Below, piece after piece: positions 43,664 to 52,514 of a stretch of DNA of 64,000 bases (the stretch's first letter is position 1; each line of letters starts with the position of its first letter). The position numbers were made by a program, and so were the translations under genes. The notes under the pieces were generated by a model. It worked only from the letters and a program-made list of their open reading frames with translations. It did no database searches and was not told the DNA's origin. The DNA lies in contig NZ_JBJGED010000025.1 in the NCBI RefSeq assembly GCF_045062745.1, forward strand, positions 1-64,000, read 5' to 3'. The stretch comes from Paenibacillus_AA sp045062745 (GTDB taxonomy: Bacteria > Bacillota > Bacilli > Paenibacillales > NBRC-103111).

Positions 43664-44470
43664 TTACTCCCCCGCGTCCACGCTCTGTAAATACCGCTCC
43701 AGATCCGCCAGCGCCTTCTGTTGGAGGGGAGACGTCAAGCTGTAGAAGAAACCGTGCTCGGCCCCCTCATACAAGATCACGTGCGACTTCGAGCCGTGCG
43801 CAACGATCTTCTCGCTCATCCGGTACACAAGCTCGTGCGGGAAGTACTTTTCCCGCTCCACGATCTGGAACAGGAAGTCCGGCGCTCCATCCCGTACGTA
43901 CAGGTCCGGGGATGTGCTGGCGAATTCCTCGGCAGCCGTCTCATCGTCATAGCGGCGGCCGACCAGCTTCTCGATGCTGTCGCGGATCGTCTCGTTCATG
44001 TCCGGCCAGCGCTCCATCGAGCCCGGCCCGTTAATGGAGACGACGGCGTCGGGCGCCCTCCAAGCACCGGTCAACCGGACGAGGCGGTCTCCCAGTTGCT
44101 CCGGGCTCATCATCGCGAGCAGCGACGCCAGATGCGCACCCGCCGAGCTGCCCAGCACGACGATCCGCTCGATGCGCGCCACCCTTTTCTCCAGCAGCCG
44201 GAGGAAGCAATCATACCCTTCCATCACATCCTGCAGCTGATCCCTCCATTGGACATGCGGCACTAACCGGTACCCCGCGCTGGCCGTCCAATACCCCATC
44301 TTGGAGAAATGCTCCAGATGATAGTGAAACTGGTCGCGGGCCCCCGAATGCCAGCCTCCCCCATGCACGTAGAACAACGCCGTCTTCCGCGGATCCCCCT
44401 CCGGCTCGAAGACATCAATGGCTCGTTTCATGACGATCGGGTTGTCCAAATAAAAGGTTTGAATGTTCAT
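43664..44470 (-). CDS. alpha/beta hydrolase, carboxylesterase-like
   Basis: 268-residue BD-FAE/HSL-type hydrolase. Oxyanion-hole motif HGGGWHSG near residue 37, nucleophile elbow GSSAGAHLA near 107, acid Asp near 203 (GAPDFLF) and His in GAEHGFF near 244, giving a complete Ser-Asp-His triad. No signal peptide, so cytosolic. Substrate unknown: small acyl esters or acylated sugars. ATG at 44470 has GGAAGGG upstream; a longer in-frame start is unsupported. Single gene, preceded downstream by the repeat arrays. Confidence 0.9.
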   Translation of the reverse strand: MNIQTFYLDNPIVMKRAIDVFEPEGDPRKTALFYVHGGGWHSGARDQFHYHLEHFSKMGYWTASAGYRLVPHVQWRDQLQDVMEGYDCFLRLLEKRVARIERIVVLGSSAGAHLASLLAMMSPEQLGDRLVRLTGAWRAPDAVVSINGPGSMERWPDMNETIRDSIEKLVGRRYDDETAAEEFASTSPDLYVRDGAPDFLFQIVEREKYFPHELVYRMSEKIVAHGSKSHVILYEGAEHGFFYSLTSPLQQKALADLERYLQSVDAGE

Positions 44471-44570
44471 AAGTGCCCTTCCTTCGTCCAAATTGTTCCA
44501 TGCCTCTCTCACGATACCGCAAATGCCCTGCCGTCGCAACCGCGTGTTGGCAGCCTCAGAGCACAACAGA

Positions 44571-44617
44571 AAGAGCCTCCGTCCACGCCAAGATCCCTAG
44601 CGCAGACGGAGGCTCTT
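44571..44617 (-). terminator. terminator after cotJC
   Basis: AAGAGCCTCCGTC / GACGGAGGCTCTT perfect 13-bp stem; T-rich on both sides (minus-strand TTTCTGTTG), 19 bp past the cotJC stop. Confidence 0.8.
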
Positions 44618-44635
44618 CTCAAGCACAACAAACTT

Positions 44636-45205
44636 CTAGTACACCTTCTTCGTCTCCCGGTCCTCCTTCAGCATCTCCACCGCTTCACGGAACCGGAGCG
44701 AGTGCACGATCTCCCGCTCGCGGAGGAACTTCAGCCCATCCTGCAGATCGACGTCGTCCGTCATGTCGATCAGCCACTGGTACGTCGCCCGCGCCTTCTC
44801 TTCGGCGGCGATGTCCTCATACAGATCGGCGATCGGGTCGCCCTTCGCCTGGATGTACGCAGCGGTCCACGGCACGCCGCTCGCATTATTGTAGAAGAGC
44901 GCCCGGTCATGCGACGCATAATGGTCGCCCATTCCGGCCGCCTTCAACTCTTCGACGCTTGCGTCCTTCGTAAGCTTGTAGATCATCGTTGCGATCATCT
45001 CGAGATGGGCGAACTCCTCCGTTCCGATATCCGTCAAGATCGCGATCACCTTGTCGGGAATCGAATACCGCTGATTCAAGTACCGCAGGGCCGCCGCCAG
45101 CTCGCCATCCGCACCGCCGTATTGCTCGGCCAGGAATTTGGCCATGCGAATATCGCATTTGTTTACCCTGACGGGATACTGCAGCTTTTTTTCATAAATC
45201 CACAT
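44636..45205 (-). CDS. cotJC: spore coat protein CotJC (manganese catalase-like)
   Basis: 189-residue ferritin-like protein of the Mn-catalase/CotJC family, a component or assembly factor of the spore coat made in the mother cell. Metal-ligand Glu and His residues are in AALRYLNQRYS, TDIGTEEFAHLEMIATMIYKL (E-E-x2-H) and DIAAEEKARATYQWL (E-E), all four-helix bundle positions. Third gene of cotJABC; GGGAGGGAAG precedes the ATG. A terminator follows. A mother-cell SigE promoter is expected upstream of cotJA but I could not fix it. Confidence 0.95.
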   Translation of the reverse strand: MWIYEKKLQYPVRVNKCDIRMAKFLAEQYGGADGELAAALRYLNQRYSIPDKVIAILTDIGTEEFAHLEMIATMIYKLTKDASVEELKAAGMGDHYASHDRALFYNNASGVPWTAAYIQAKGDPIADLYEDIAAEEKARATYQWLIDMTDDVDLQDGLKFLREREIVHSLRFREAVEMLKEDRETKKVY

Positions 45206-45229
45206 CGACTTCCCTCCCTTCCGCTCCGA

Positions 45230-45502
45230 TTAGACTTGCCATGGCCAAGGCGAGTTTTTCCAATCCCAGGGATAGCGACTGTAGCTATGGCCGAACTGCA
45301 GGAGCGGCCCGTACGTCCTCTCATACTCCGCCGCCAGCTGCGCCCGGTATTGGGCGTATTGATTGAATTGCTCGACCGCTTGCCTGTCGTCCGGGTGTGT
45401 ATCCAGGTACAGGGTCAGCTCAACCAAGACGAAATCCGCCGCCTGCAGCCGGTGCAGCAGCTCGTAATAGGCGGCGTCCAGCATCGGTTCATTTTCGTGC
45501 AA
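45230..45502 (-). CDS. cotJB: spore coat protein CotJB
   Basis: 90-residue CotJB: YYELLHRLQAADFVLVELTLYLDTHP, then QFNQYAQYRAQL and the C-terminal YGPLLQFGHSYSRYPWDWKN-type tail ending in WPWQ, all typical of the family. Acts with CotJA and CotJC in coat assembly. Its ATG overlaps the end of cotJA by 14 bp; cotJC begins 24 bp after its stop. Confidence 0.95.
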   Translation of the reverse strand: MHENEPMLDAAYYELLHRLQAADFVLVELTLYLDTHPDDRQAVEQFNQYAQYRAQLAAEYERTYGPLLQFGHSYSRYPWDWKNSPWPWQV

Positions 45503-45731
45503 TGGACTCAGTCTCCTTTCCCATGGCGGCTTTATTCTGCGGGGTATAGGGGCTGTACAGCGCGGGCCACAGCGTGCCCAGCTTCAGCGCTTCCTCTCGA
45601 GTAAATTGCGGCAAATTCGGCGGTTGAAAAGGTATGAACAGCTGCGGTCCGGTGCTAAATGTTTTTACTCGTATAGGGGGACAGGGATCGAAGGGACCGA
45701 CATAGGGGAACCACTCTCGGGTTTGGTGCAT
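45489..45731 (-). CDS. cotJA: spore coat associated protein CotJA
   Basis: 80-residue CotJA, Pro-rich, with YVGPFDPCPPIRVKTF, FIPFQPPNLPQFTREEALKLGTLWP and LYSPY, which are family hallmarks. In B. subtilis it is required for CotJC placement on the spore. ATG at 45731 follows AAAGGAG; the upstream in-frame extension is not supported. First gene of the operon. The 210-bp gap upstream holds only the terminator at 45879. Confidence 0.93.
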   Translation of the reverse strand: MHQTREWFPYVGPFDPCPPIRVKTFSTGPQLFIPFQPPNLPQFTREEALKLGTLWPALYSPYTPQNKAAMGKETESIARK

Positions 45732-45878
45732 GACGATTCGGCTCCTTTCAGAAAAGATGACGGCGCACGAGGCGGCCGCCTGCCTACAGGCACTCTTTAT
45801 CAGTTTACAGGGCGCGAGGAGCGGATATGTCACTTACGGGGCGCGAAAAAAGGAAAAACCTCCGGCAAGCGCAGTAAA

Positions 45879-45901
45879 CCCCCTTCGCTAGGCTAAGGGG
45901 G
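45879..45901 (-). terminator. terminator after the small acidic protein gene
   Basis: CCCCCTT / AAGGGGG with a 9-nt loop; minus-strand side continues TTTACTG. Weak U-run. Confidence 0.6.
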
Positions 45902-45942
45902 TATTGTTTCTATAATAAGATTCCAATCTGATTGTACTGGAA

Positions 45943-46140
45943 TTATGCTTCTTCAGTTGATTCCTCCGTTGCCGCTGCGACTGCTTCTTCGTCTTCAACA
46001 GCGGGCTCGGCAACCTCCTCGTCCTTCTCGGCTTCTACAGCTTCTTCCTCAGCCGCAGCTTCGGCATCAGCCTCCGTCGCCTCTTCTGCTTCTTCAGCAG
46101 CTTCCTCAGCTGCTGCTTGCACGACCTCCTCTTCGCTCAT
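45943..46140 (-). CDS. very acidic Glu/Ala-rich small protein, 65 aa
   Basis: Composition is extreme: 26 Glu and 3 Asp against a single Lys, with most other residues Ala or Val. No signal, no Cys. AAAGGAGGTGAT, a near-perfect Shine-Dalgarno, stands just before the ATG at 46140, and a terminator hairpin follows the stop, so the gene is probably real despite the low complexity. It resembles small acidic Glu/Ala-rich proteins seen in spore formers, of unknown role; it might act as a counter-ion or chaperone for basic coat proteins or DNA-binding proteins (speculation). Next to the cotJ operon. Confidence 0.7.
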   Translation of the reverse strand: MSEEEVVQAAAEEAAEEAEEATEADAEAAAEEEAVEAEKDEEVAEPAVEDEEAVAAATEESTEEA

Positions 46141-46289
46141 CCTATCACCTCCTTTGTGGACTTTGTTTCCTTTCACTATAATATAGCGCTTTCAAAGAGA
46201 AATATGACTGAATCCGGGACAACAGGGGGCGGTTTTTTTACAAAATCGCGGGAGCTGCTCACTCGCTTGGCGGAGGCGTTCCGTTGACG

Positions 46290-46322
46290 CGTGAGGAGGT
46301 CTGGCACAAGGGTTCCGACCTG
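46290..46322 (+). repeat. Hairpin repeat element C, truncated copy 3
   Basis: CGTGAGGAGG followed by GGGTTCCGACC matches the left arm and first box of copy 1 (2189-2220); the rest is absent and repeat B copy 2 begins at the break. Confidence 0.6.
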
Positions 46323-46562
46323 CGCTCTAGTTTCATTTCATCAACTTACAGAAGGCTAGACATCATTTGGAAGAGCTCTAGTTCGATTTCGCCGAATTGG
46401 AGTGCACATTTAGAACACGGACCCTGCAATACCGCCATTTAGTTTGGCAAAATCGAACTGGATAGCATGGACTTCTCTCAATACCGACTCTATTTTGGCA
46501 AAATCGAACTAACACGTCATTCCGATCCACGATGGGGCTTCTTAAGCTCGAGATTATACGAT
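46322..46562 (-). repeat. Dispersed ~240-bp repeat B, copy 2
   Basis: Reverse complement of 2525-2764 throughout, sharing CGAGCTTAAG, TCGTGGATC, TGACGTGT, two GTTCGATTTTGCC, GTCGGTATTGAG, GCGGTATT-CAGGGTCCG and CAATTCGGCGAAATCGAAC blocks. Together with 46141-46289, in which I see nothing, it fills the gap between the acidic protein gene and ytvI. Confidence 0.85.
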
Positions 46563-46650
46563 CCGCCTAACCGGAATTCGAAGATTTGCAGCAACTAGAT
46601 GGCATCAGGCCGAAGTCGCCGCCCACCACATGCTTGTATGTTAAACACAA

Positions 46651-46674
46651 GAGCCCGGCCGCTTGGCCAGGCTC
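46651..46674 (-). terminator. terminator after ytvI
   Basis: Minus-strand GAGCC-GGCC / GGCC-GGCTC stem followed by TTGTGTTT. Confidence 0.65.
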
Positions 46675-46690
46675 CCTCCTAAGTATGCCG

Positions 46691-47737
46691 CTATTCCAAT
46701 TTGATCTTGAATTGCATGAGCCCGACCTTGCGCATCGCCTGATAAATGATGACGATGATCGGCCCAAGGAACAACCCCATGACGCCGAACAGCTTGAATC
46801 CGACGTACAAGCTGATGAGCGCGGCCAAGGCGCTGATCCCGACCGCATCGCCCAATACCTTCGGCTCCACGATGCGCCGGATCACCGTAATGACTGCGAA
46901 CAGGACGATGAGCCCGATCGCCAGGAACGTATCGCCCGCGATGAAACTGTACAGCGCCCAGGGGACGAGCGCCGACCCGACGCCCAGAATCGGCAGGATG
47001 TCGACCACGACGATCAAGAGGGAGATCGCGAGCGGATAATCGACGTTCAGGATGAGCAGCCCCGACATGGCAATGACGTACGTCATCGCGCTTAGAATGA
47101 TCTGGGCGCGCAGGAAGCCGAACACCGAGCTGCGCAGACTCTGCAGCACTTCGTCCACCTTGCTCTGGGACTTCTCCTCGAACATGGACAGGAAGGCGGC
47201 TTTGAGCTGAGGCAGGCTGAAGCTGAACAAGTACAGGGCGACCAGGAACACGATGAAGAAAATGAAAAAGTTCGGGATGAATTTGGCAAAATTGATAAAA
47301 TACCCGGAAATGCCACGCATGATTCCGTTGAGCGACTCGGTAGCCGCCTTGACGCCGGACTCGATCCCGGTCTGGATCCGTTCCGCAAAATCGCTCGGCA
47401 GCGAGTTGTAGAACAGCTGGGTTCGCTCCGTGGCGTCCTGAATGTAGCGGTTCGCTTCGCTGAAGTAGCGCGGCGCCTGCTCCCAGAAGTCGACGAGCTG
47501 CTCGACCATCTGCGCCCCCAGCAGGTAGGCCAGGCCGAACAGCACCAGCGTGAACAACGTACACACGATGGCCGATGCCGTTACACGCCCGATGTGGAAC
47601 AGCTTCGACATCGGCACGATGAGCGGCTCCAGGAAAAGCGCCGCCACGATGGCGAGCAAGAACGGGGAGCCGACCGTGAACAGCAGGTACAACGCTCCCA
47701 GCCCCAGTGCAAGCATGATTATGGTCTTCCCCGACAA
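46691..47737 (-). CDS. AI-2E/YtvI family membrane protein
   Basis: 348-residue protein of the AI-2E transporter (PerM/TqsA/YtvI) superfamily with about seven to eight membrane segments and a central soluble stretch (about 80-150). Late blocks VDYPLAISLLIVVVDILPILGVGSALVPWALYSF (residues 225-260, in part) and KVLGDAVGISALAALISLYVGF-type stretch are typical of the sporulation protein YtvI. The role of YtvI in sporulation is unclear; ion or small-molecule transport is assumed for the superfamily. Start is a TTG at 47737 eight bases after AGAGGGG; no ATG fits. Confidence 0.88.
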   Translation of the reverse strand: MSGKTIIMLALGLGALYLLFTVGSPFLLAIVAALFLEPLIVPMSKLFHIGRVTASAIVCTLFTLVLFGLAYLLGAQMVEQLVDFWEQAPRYFSEANRYIQDATERTQLFYNSLPSDFAERIQTGIESGVKAATESLNGIMRGISGYFINFAKFIPNFFIFFIVFLVALYLFSFSLPQLKAAFLSMFEEKSQSKVDEVLQSLRSSVFGFLRAQIILSAMTYVIAMSGLLILNVDYPLAISLLIVVVDILPILGVGSALVPWALYSFIAGDTFLAIGLIVLFAVITVIRRIVEPKVLGDAVGISALAALISLYVGFKLFGVMGLFLGPIIVIIYQAMRKVGLMQFKIKLE

Positions 47738-47754
47738 ATAGTCATCCCCTCTCC

Positions 47755-49104
47755 CTAGGATTTCGGAGCTGCCGCTTCGGGTGCAGCCTGATCTTCTTTG
47801 CGATAAATATGTACGCGGACGATCCGCAGCCGGTCGACCTCCGCCACCTCGAACGTGTAACCGCCGACCGACACCTTGCGGCCTTTGGCCGGCGTTCCCT
47901 CCAGCTGCTTGAACAGCCAGCCTCCGATCGAGTCGACCTCGTCGTCCTCCAGCGTCACGTGCAGCATGTCGCTCACTTCCTCGAGCAGCATACGGCCCTC
48001 GACCGACGTAATATGCCCCTTCACCTCGACGCTCGGCCGGATCATCTCGTCGAACTCGTCGTGAAGCTCGCCTACGATCTCCTCCAGAATGTCATCGATT
48101 GTGAGCAGGCCGGCGGTGCCGCCGTATTCGTCCACGACGATCGCGAGCTGCGATTGACGCTTCTGCATGAGGCGGAGCACTTGGTTCACTTCCATCGATT
48201 CCGGCACGGTGAGGATCGGCCGAATGTACGATTCCAGCTTATGCTCCGTGTTCGGCTCGCACGTGAGCAGGTCGGCGATGTGGGCAAACCCGATAATGCG
48301 ATCCTTATCTTCCACCGCGACCGGATAGCGGGTGTGCTTCGTCGCCATCACCAGCTTCATATTGTCTTCCCATGAATCGTCCACGAACAGGCAGTCCATG
48401 TCGGTCCTAGGCAGCATCACTTCACGAGCCAGCCGCTCGGAGAACTCGAAGATGTTGTCGAACAGCGTCATCTCGTCCTTGTCGATATGGCCGCTCTTCG
48501 CGCTCTGATTCATCAGGATGCGGATCTCGTCCTCCGTATGCACCTCGAGCTCGGTTGCCGGCTCGACGCCGATCAGCCGCAGCAGCCGGTTCGCCGTCCC
48601 GTTCAGCAATGCGATGACCGGCAGGAATATTTTATAGAACAGCATAAGCGGAGCGGACAGCCATAGAGATACGGGCTCCGAGCGTTGGATCGCGAGAGAC
48701 TTGGGGGCGAGCTCCCCCAGGACGATATGCAGGAACGTAATGACGGAGAACGCCACCGCGAAGGAAATCGTATGCGTGAGCACCGGATCGGCCACTCCGA
48801 ATCGGCCGAGCAGCGGCTCGACGATCAAGCTCGACACCGCTTCCTCCCCCACCCAGCCGAGCCCGAGAGAGGCGAGGGTAATCCCGAGCTGCGTGGCCGA
48901 CAAATAGGCGTCCAGCTTCTTCGATACCTTAAGCGCATACCGCGCTCGCTTGTTGCCTTCATTGACCAGCTGGGTCAGCCGGGTCTGCCGCACCTTCACG
49001 AGGGCGAATTCCGCGGCGACGAAGAAACCGTTCAGCAGCACCAAGACGATCACAAGCAGCATGTTCCAAAAAATTAAATTCCAATGAAACGGATGGGTGT
49101 CCAT
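47755..49104 (-). CDS. DUF21-CBS-CorC_HlyC membrane protein (hemolysin/CNNM-like)
   Basis: 449 residues in the standard order: DUF21 membrane domain (about 10-195, NGFFVAAEFALVKVRQTRL, TLASLGLGWVGEEAV, HIVLGELAPKSLAIQ), paired CBS domains (about 215-340, MLPRTDMDCLFVDDSWEDN and AIVVDEYGGTAGLLTIDDILEEIVGEL) and a CorC_HlyC domain (about 355-440, EVSDMLHVTLEDDEVDSIGGWL). B. subtilis homologues (MpfA/YrkA/YhdP) act in magnesium export or homeostasis; the name hemolysin is historical. GGAAGGAG precedes the ATG. It starts upstream of ytvI with 17 bp between. Confidence 0.94.
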   Translation of the reverse strand: MDTHPFHWNLIFWNMLLVIVLVLLNGFFVAAEFALVKVRQTRLTQLVNEGNKRARYALKVSKKLDAYLSATQLGITLASLGLGWVGEEAVSSLIVEPLLGRFGVADPVLTHTISFAVAFSVITFLHIVLGELAPKSLAIQRSEPVSLWLSAPLMLFYKIFLPVIALLNGTANRLLRLIGVEPATELEVHTEDEIRILMNQSAKSGHIDKDEMTLFDNIFEFSERLAREVMLPRTDMDCLFVDDSWEDNMKLVMATKHTRYPVAVEDKDRIIGFAHIADLLTCEPNTEHKLESYIRPILTVPESMEVNQVLRLMQKRQSQLAIVVDEYGGTAGLLTIDDILEEIVGELHDEFDEMIRPSVEVKGHITSVEGRMLLEEVSDMLHVTLEDDEVDSIGGWLFKQLEGTPAKGRKVSVGGYTFEVAEVDRLRIVRVHIYRKEDQAAPEAAAPKS

Positions 49105-49123
49105 AGCGTGTCTCCTTCCGCGC

Positions 49124-50269
49124 TCAACCTACTAACGATTGGCGCCCCTTGAAATCGACCCCGCGATAGTACGTGTCGGCAACAAGCAGATTCGGTCCGC
49201 AGCAGGCGGCCGTCGGACAATGGCAGTTCACCTGCAGGTTCAGCGGATGCTCCAGCCACCGGTCGAAGATCGGATCGAGCGGCTCGCTCTTCGCGTTGCC
49301 CAGGGCGGACAGATCGGAGAAGTCGGTCACGTAGACGTCCCCGGTGAACATGTTCACATTCAGCCGGTTGCGGCCGTCCGGGTCGTTGCGCACCGTGACG
49401 TTAGGCGCGGCATGCAGCTTGCGCAGCAAACGCTTGTCCGCCTCCCTGTCGCCGCAAGCGAAAAACGGCAGCGTCCCGAACAGCATCCACACGTCCGGAT
49501 CGCGCTCGTCCAGCAGCCGGTCGATCGCGTCCCGGGTCTGATCGAGCGACAGCACGGGCAGCGACGACGCGAAGGCGCTCGGGTACATCGGATGCACCTC
49601 GTGCCGGACGCAGCCCATCTCCACGATGAGCCGATGAATCTCCGGCAGCACCTCGTGAGTGCGGTAATTAATCATCGACTCGGCACTGACGAACAACCCG
49701 CCCCGGCTGAGCGCGACGGTGTTCTCCACCATGCGCTCGTACAGCTTGGCCGCCGTATCCCGGCCGACCGGATGAGCCGTATTGGTAAAGCCTACGCGAT
49801 GGAAGTCCTCCGCATTCAAGTAATTGAAAGAAATATGCAGGACGTCCAAATAAGGCGCCATAAGCTCATACCGGGACAGGTCCAGCGTGGCGTTGGAGTT
49901 CAGCTGGGAGCGCACCCCGCGCGACCTCGCATACTGCAGGAGCGGCACGATATATTCCTTGACCGTCTTCTCCAGATAGGCCGGCTCTCCGCCGGTGATG
50001 CTGATCGTCTCGAGGTGCTCGACCTCGTCGAGCCGTCGGAGCATGTCCGCCAGGGGGATCCGCGCCCCCTCCGTCATCGTCAGCGCATCGCCTACGGCGC
50101 AATGCTCGCACCGCATGTTGCACAAATTCGTCATCGTCAGCTCCACGCTCGTCAAGACGTGGCGGCCGTACCGGCGAATCGAGCGGATCGGGTCCCACGG
50201 ATCGTATTCCGGCGACAGCGGGGTGAGGCCATGTATATTCGAATAGGATGTACTCAAGATCAATTTCAC
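49124..50269 (-). CDS. yfkAB: radical SAM protein YfkAB
   Basis: 381-residue radical SAM enzyme. The cluster motif is C-N-M-R-C-E-H-C in TMTNLCNMRCEHCAVGD near residue 53, with SITGGEPAYLEKTV for SAM binding. A second Cys cluster near the C-terminus, NCHCPTAACCGPNLLVAD, matches the CxCxxxxC motif that defines YfkAB and suggests an auxiliary cluster. The substrate of YfkAB is not known. The GTG at 50269 has only a weak ribosome site, so the start is less certain. 19 bp upstream of the CorC-like gene. Confidence 0.92.
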   Translation of the reverse strand: MKLILSTSYSNIHGLTPLSPEYDPWDPIRSIRRYGRHVLTSVELTMTNLCNMRCEHCAVGDALTMTEGARIPLADMLRRLDEVEHLETISITGGEPAYLEKTVKEYIVPLLQYARSRGVRSQLNSNATLDLSRYELMAPYLDVLHISFNYLNAEDFHRVGFTNTAHPVGRDTAAKLYERMVENTVALSRGGLFVSAESMINYRTHEVLPEIHRLIVEMGCVRHEVHPMYPSAFASSLPVLSLDQTRDAIDRLLDERDPDVWMLFGTLPFFACGDREADKRLLRKLHAAPNVTVRNDPDGRNRLNVNMFTGDVYVTDFSDLSALGNAKSEPLDPIFDRWLEHPLNLQVNCHCPTAACCGPNLLVADTYYRGVDFKGRQSLVG

Positions 50270-50323
50270 CTAAATTCCAGATTTCTAACCATGATCGTCT
50301 CACGTTGATCCTTTCATTGTAAA

Positions 50324-50360
50324 CAAAAACCGCCCATCAATCAAACGGATGGACGGCGGT
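50324..50360 (-). terminator. terminator overlapping the end of the HD-GYP gene
   Basis: Minus-strand ACCGCC-GTCCATCC / GATGG-GCGGT stem followed by TTTTGTTT; the stem includes the last codons and stop at 50337. Confidence 0.8.
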
Positions 50361-51428
50361 AATCATTAGATTGAGTCGCTTGGACAGGTCGATTTCATAG
50401 GGCCTAGTCAGCTCTTCCCCCTCGGCGCCATACAGGATGCGCACGACGGGACGCAGCGACGAGCGGCTGTTCAGGTCGACGACGACTCCGGCTTCGCCCG
50501 AGCTCAGCTTCACCTGCAAGCCGATCGGATAGAGCGCGATCCGGTCGCGGAACAGCTCGATCTTGGACGCGTCGTACAGGGAGCCGGAATCGACGAACAG
50601 CTGCTCGATCGCTTGATGCGGCAGAAGCGGCCGCGTCCCCGTGCCCGTCACGGAAGTCATGGCTTCGTAAGCGTCGACGATGCCGATCCATTCCGCATAC
50701 ACATGGATGTCATCGCCGCGCAAGCCTCTCGGGTAGCCGGTCCCGTCTCTCCGCTCGTGATGCTGCAGGGCGCAATGGGCCGCGAGGAGCGGAATGTTCG
50801 GCTCATCCTTGAGCAAGCGGAACCCCAGATCCGTATGACTGCGTAAGAGCCGCTCCTCCTCGGCGATCGGATCGGGCTTGTACAGCAGCGACGGCGGGAG
50901 CTGCGTCTTGCCGATGTCGTGCAGGAGCGCCCCGAGTCCGATCGTCAGCAGCTCTTCCTGGTCATAGCCTTGGGCCAGGCCGAGCAGGAGCGTATGGAGC
51001 CCTACATTCAGCGAATGCTGGAACAGGCTCTGGTCGGTGAGGCTCATCTCGGCGAGCAGGATCATCGCGGAATCGTGACGCCGCAAATCCTCGAGCAGGA
51101 GGGCCGCGACGTCCTTGAACGCCTTGCCGATAAACGGCGAGTTGATCGCCCTCCGCGGAGCGGTCTCCAGCATCAGCCGCCGGAAATGCGTGCGAATCTC
51201 CGCGAGCGCCCTCTGCCGGGTCTCCTCCGTGATGAGCTCCGGGAGCGTGATGTCGTCCGTTCGGGCATCGCGGATATACAGCCTGGCGATGCCGTGCTGC
51301 TCCAGCTTCCGAATGATCGGCCCGGTCAGCTCCGCCTGTTCGGCCAGCAGCACGAGCCCTTCGTCGTTATAGAGATTTCGGCCCAGCCTCATCCCGGGCT
51401 GACATTGATCTACTGGAATCAGCCTCAT
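50337..51428 (-). CDS. HD-GYP domain protein (probable c-di-GMP phosphodiesterase)
   Basis: 363 residues, soluble. N-terminal region (about 1-110, RLIPVDQCQPGMRLGRNLYNDEGLVLL) is the DUF3391-like/VpsT-type start common in Bacillota HD-GYP proteins. The HD-GYP domain (about 130-290) has HSLNVGLHT, GALLHDIGKTQLPPSLL (HD), HHERRDGTGYPRGLRGDDI (HHExxDGxGYP) and IVDAYEAMTS, so all metal ligands and the GYP motif are intact. Hydrolyses cyclic di-GMP and thereby affects motility or biofilm. C-terminal ~65 residues form an extra beta-rich tail. Single gene. Confidence 0.94.
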   Translation of the reverse strand: MRLIPVDQCQPGMRLGRNLYNDEGLVLLAEQAELTGPIIRKLEQHGIARLYIRDARTDDITLPELITEETRQRALAEIRTHFRRLMLETAPRRAINSPFIGKAFKDVAALLLEDLRRHDSAMILLAEMSLTDQSLFQHSLNVGLHTLLLGLAQGYDQEELLTIGLGALLHDIGKTQLPPSLLYKPDPIAEEERLLRSHTDLGFRLLKDEPNIPLLAAHCALQHHERRDGTGYPRGLRGDDIHVYAEWIGIVDAYEAMTSVTGTGTRPLLPHQAIEQLFVDSGSLYDASKIELFRDRIALYPIGLQVKLSSGEAGVVVDLNSRSSLRPVVRILYGAEGEELTRPYEIDLSKRLNLMITAVHPFD

Positions 51429-51511
51429 GTATGCCCCACATTTCCTGTATTTGGCAGACCGCTGTCCGCTTTTGCCTATAATGTATACGAAGCCGCACCT
51501 GTTGGCAATAC

Positions 51512-51538
51512 AAAAAGGGCGTCATTTCGACACCCTTT
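51512..51538 (-). terminator. terminator after uppP
   Basis: AAAGGG-GTC / GAC-CCCTTT stem; minus-strand side ends CCCTTTTTGT. Confidence 0.8.
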
Positions 51539-51563
51539 GGCACAATTGAGTCTAAAGGATCAC

Positions 51564-52373
51564 TTAAAAGCCGACTAAAGTCATATACAGCAGCACGATA
51601 GCAGCCAGTACGAACCGGTAATACGCAAAATACGTAAGCTTGAGCTTCCCGACCAGCTTGATGAACGTGACGACCGCCAACAGCGCGACGATGAACGAGA
51701 CGATGAAGCCGATCGCGAAGAAGCCGATATCCGACGATGTAAACTGATCGTAGTTCTTCAACAGCTCGTACCCGGAAGCCGCGCACATTACGGGAATGGC
51801 GATCAGGAAGGTGAAATCCGCCGCCGCCGCCCGGCTAGCCCCGGCAAGCATCCCGCCTGCGATCGTGGACCCCGAACGCGAGAAGCCCGGCCATAGCGAC
51901 AAAATCTGTGCGAGTCCGATATACAGCACTTGCTTGTAAGTCAGCTCATCCATATCGGTCGCCGTAATCTTGGGCTGCTGCTTCTCGGCGATGATCATGA
52001 AGATCCCGCCCAGCACGAGCCCGATGACCACCGTCTCCGGCGAGAACAGCAGCTTGATATGATCGCGGAGCACGAAAGCGAGTCCCAATGCCGGCACGAT
52101 CGAGATCGCGATGTGAATCAGGTTGATCCGTTTCGGCTTCGCCCGAGAAGCGGCGTCCTTGAATCCGAACAGGCGAAGCACTCTCCGCCAATAGATCACG
52201 GCAACCGCCAGGATGGCGCCGAGCTGGATGACGACCTCGAACGATTCCGCCTTGTCCCCCTCGAATCCTAGCAAATGTCCGGCTAGAATCATATGACCGG
52301 TCGAAGAAACCGGCAAAAATTCCGTTAATCCCTCAACAATTCCGATAATGAGCGCAATCCACCAATCGAACAA
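51564..52373 (-). CDS. uppP: undecaprenyl-diphosphatase
   Basis: BacA/UppP membrane phosphatase that recycles undecaprenyl pyrophosphate to the monophosphate lipid carrier for cell-wall synthesis; raised dosage gives bacitracin tolerance. The 269 residues show GIVEGLTEFLPVSSTGHMIL near 12 (first catalytic region with Glu and Ser), ESFEVVIQLGAILAV, and SLWPGFSRSGSTIAGGML near 165 with the conserved PGxSRSG. The TTG at 52373 lies eight bases after GGGGAGG and gives the usual N-terminus; the upstream in-frame extension is unsupported. Confidence 0.95.
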   Translation of the reverse strand: MFDWWIALIIGIVEGLTEFLPVSSTGHMILAGHLLGFEGDKAESFEVVIQLGAILAVAVIYWRRVLRLFGFKDAASRAKPKRINLIHIAISIVPALGLAFVLRDHIKLLFSPETVVIGLVLGGIFMIIAEKQQPKITATDMDELTYKQVLYIGLAQILSLWPGFSRSGSTIAGGMLAGASRAAAADFTFLIAIPVMCAASGYELLKNYDQFTSSDIGFFAIGFIVSFIVALLAVVTFIKLVGKLKLTYFAYYRFVLAAIVLLYMTLVGF

Positions 52374-52514
52374 AACGCGTTCCTCCCCTGCTAACCCAAA
52401 AAATGAAGTTGATTCTATGAAGCCTAGTCTTCCAGGCACAACGATATTATTCTACCGTTTGTCCGGGTAACAAACAATAGCCGGCCCGATTGTTAAGAAA
52501 GAATTAATATCGGA

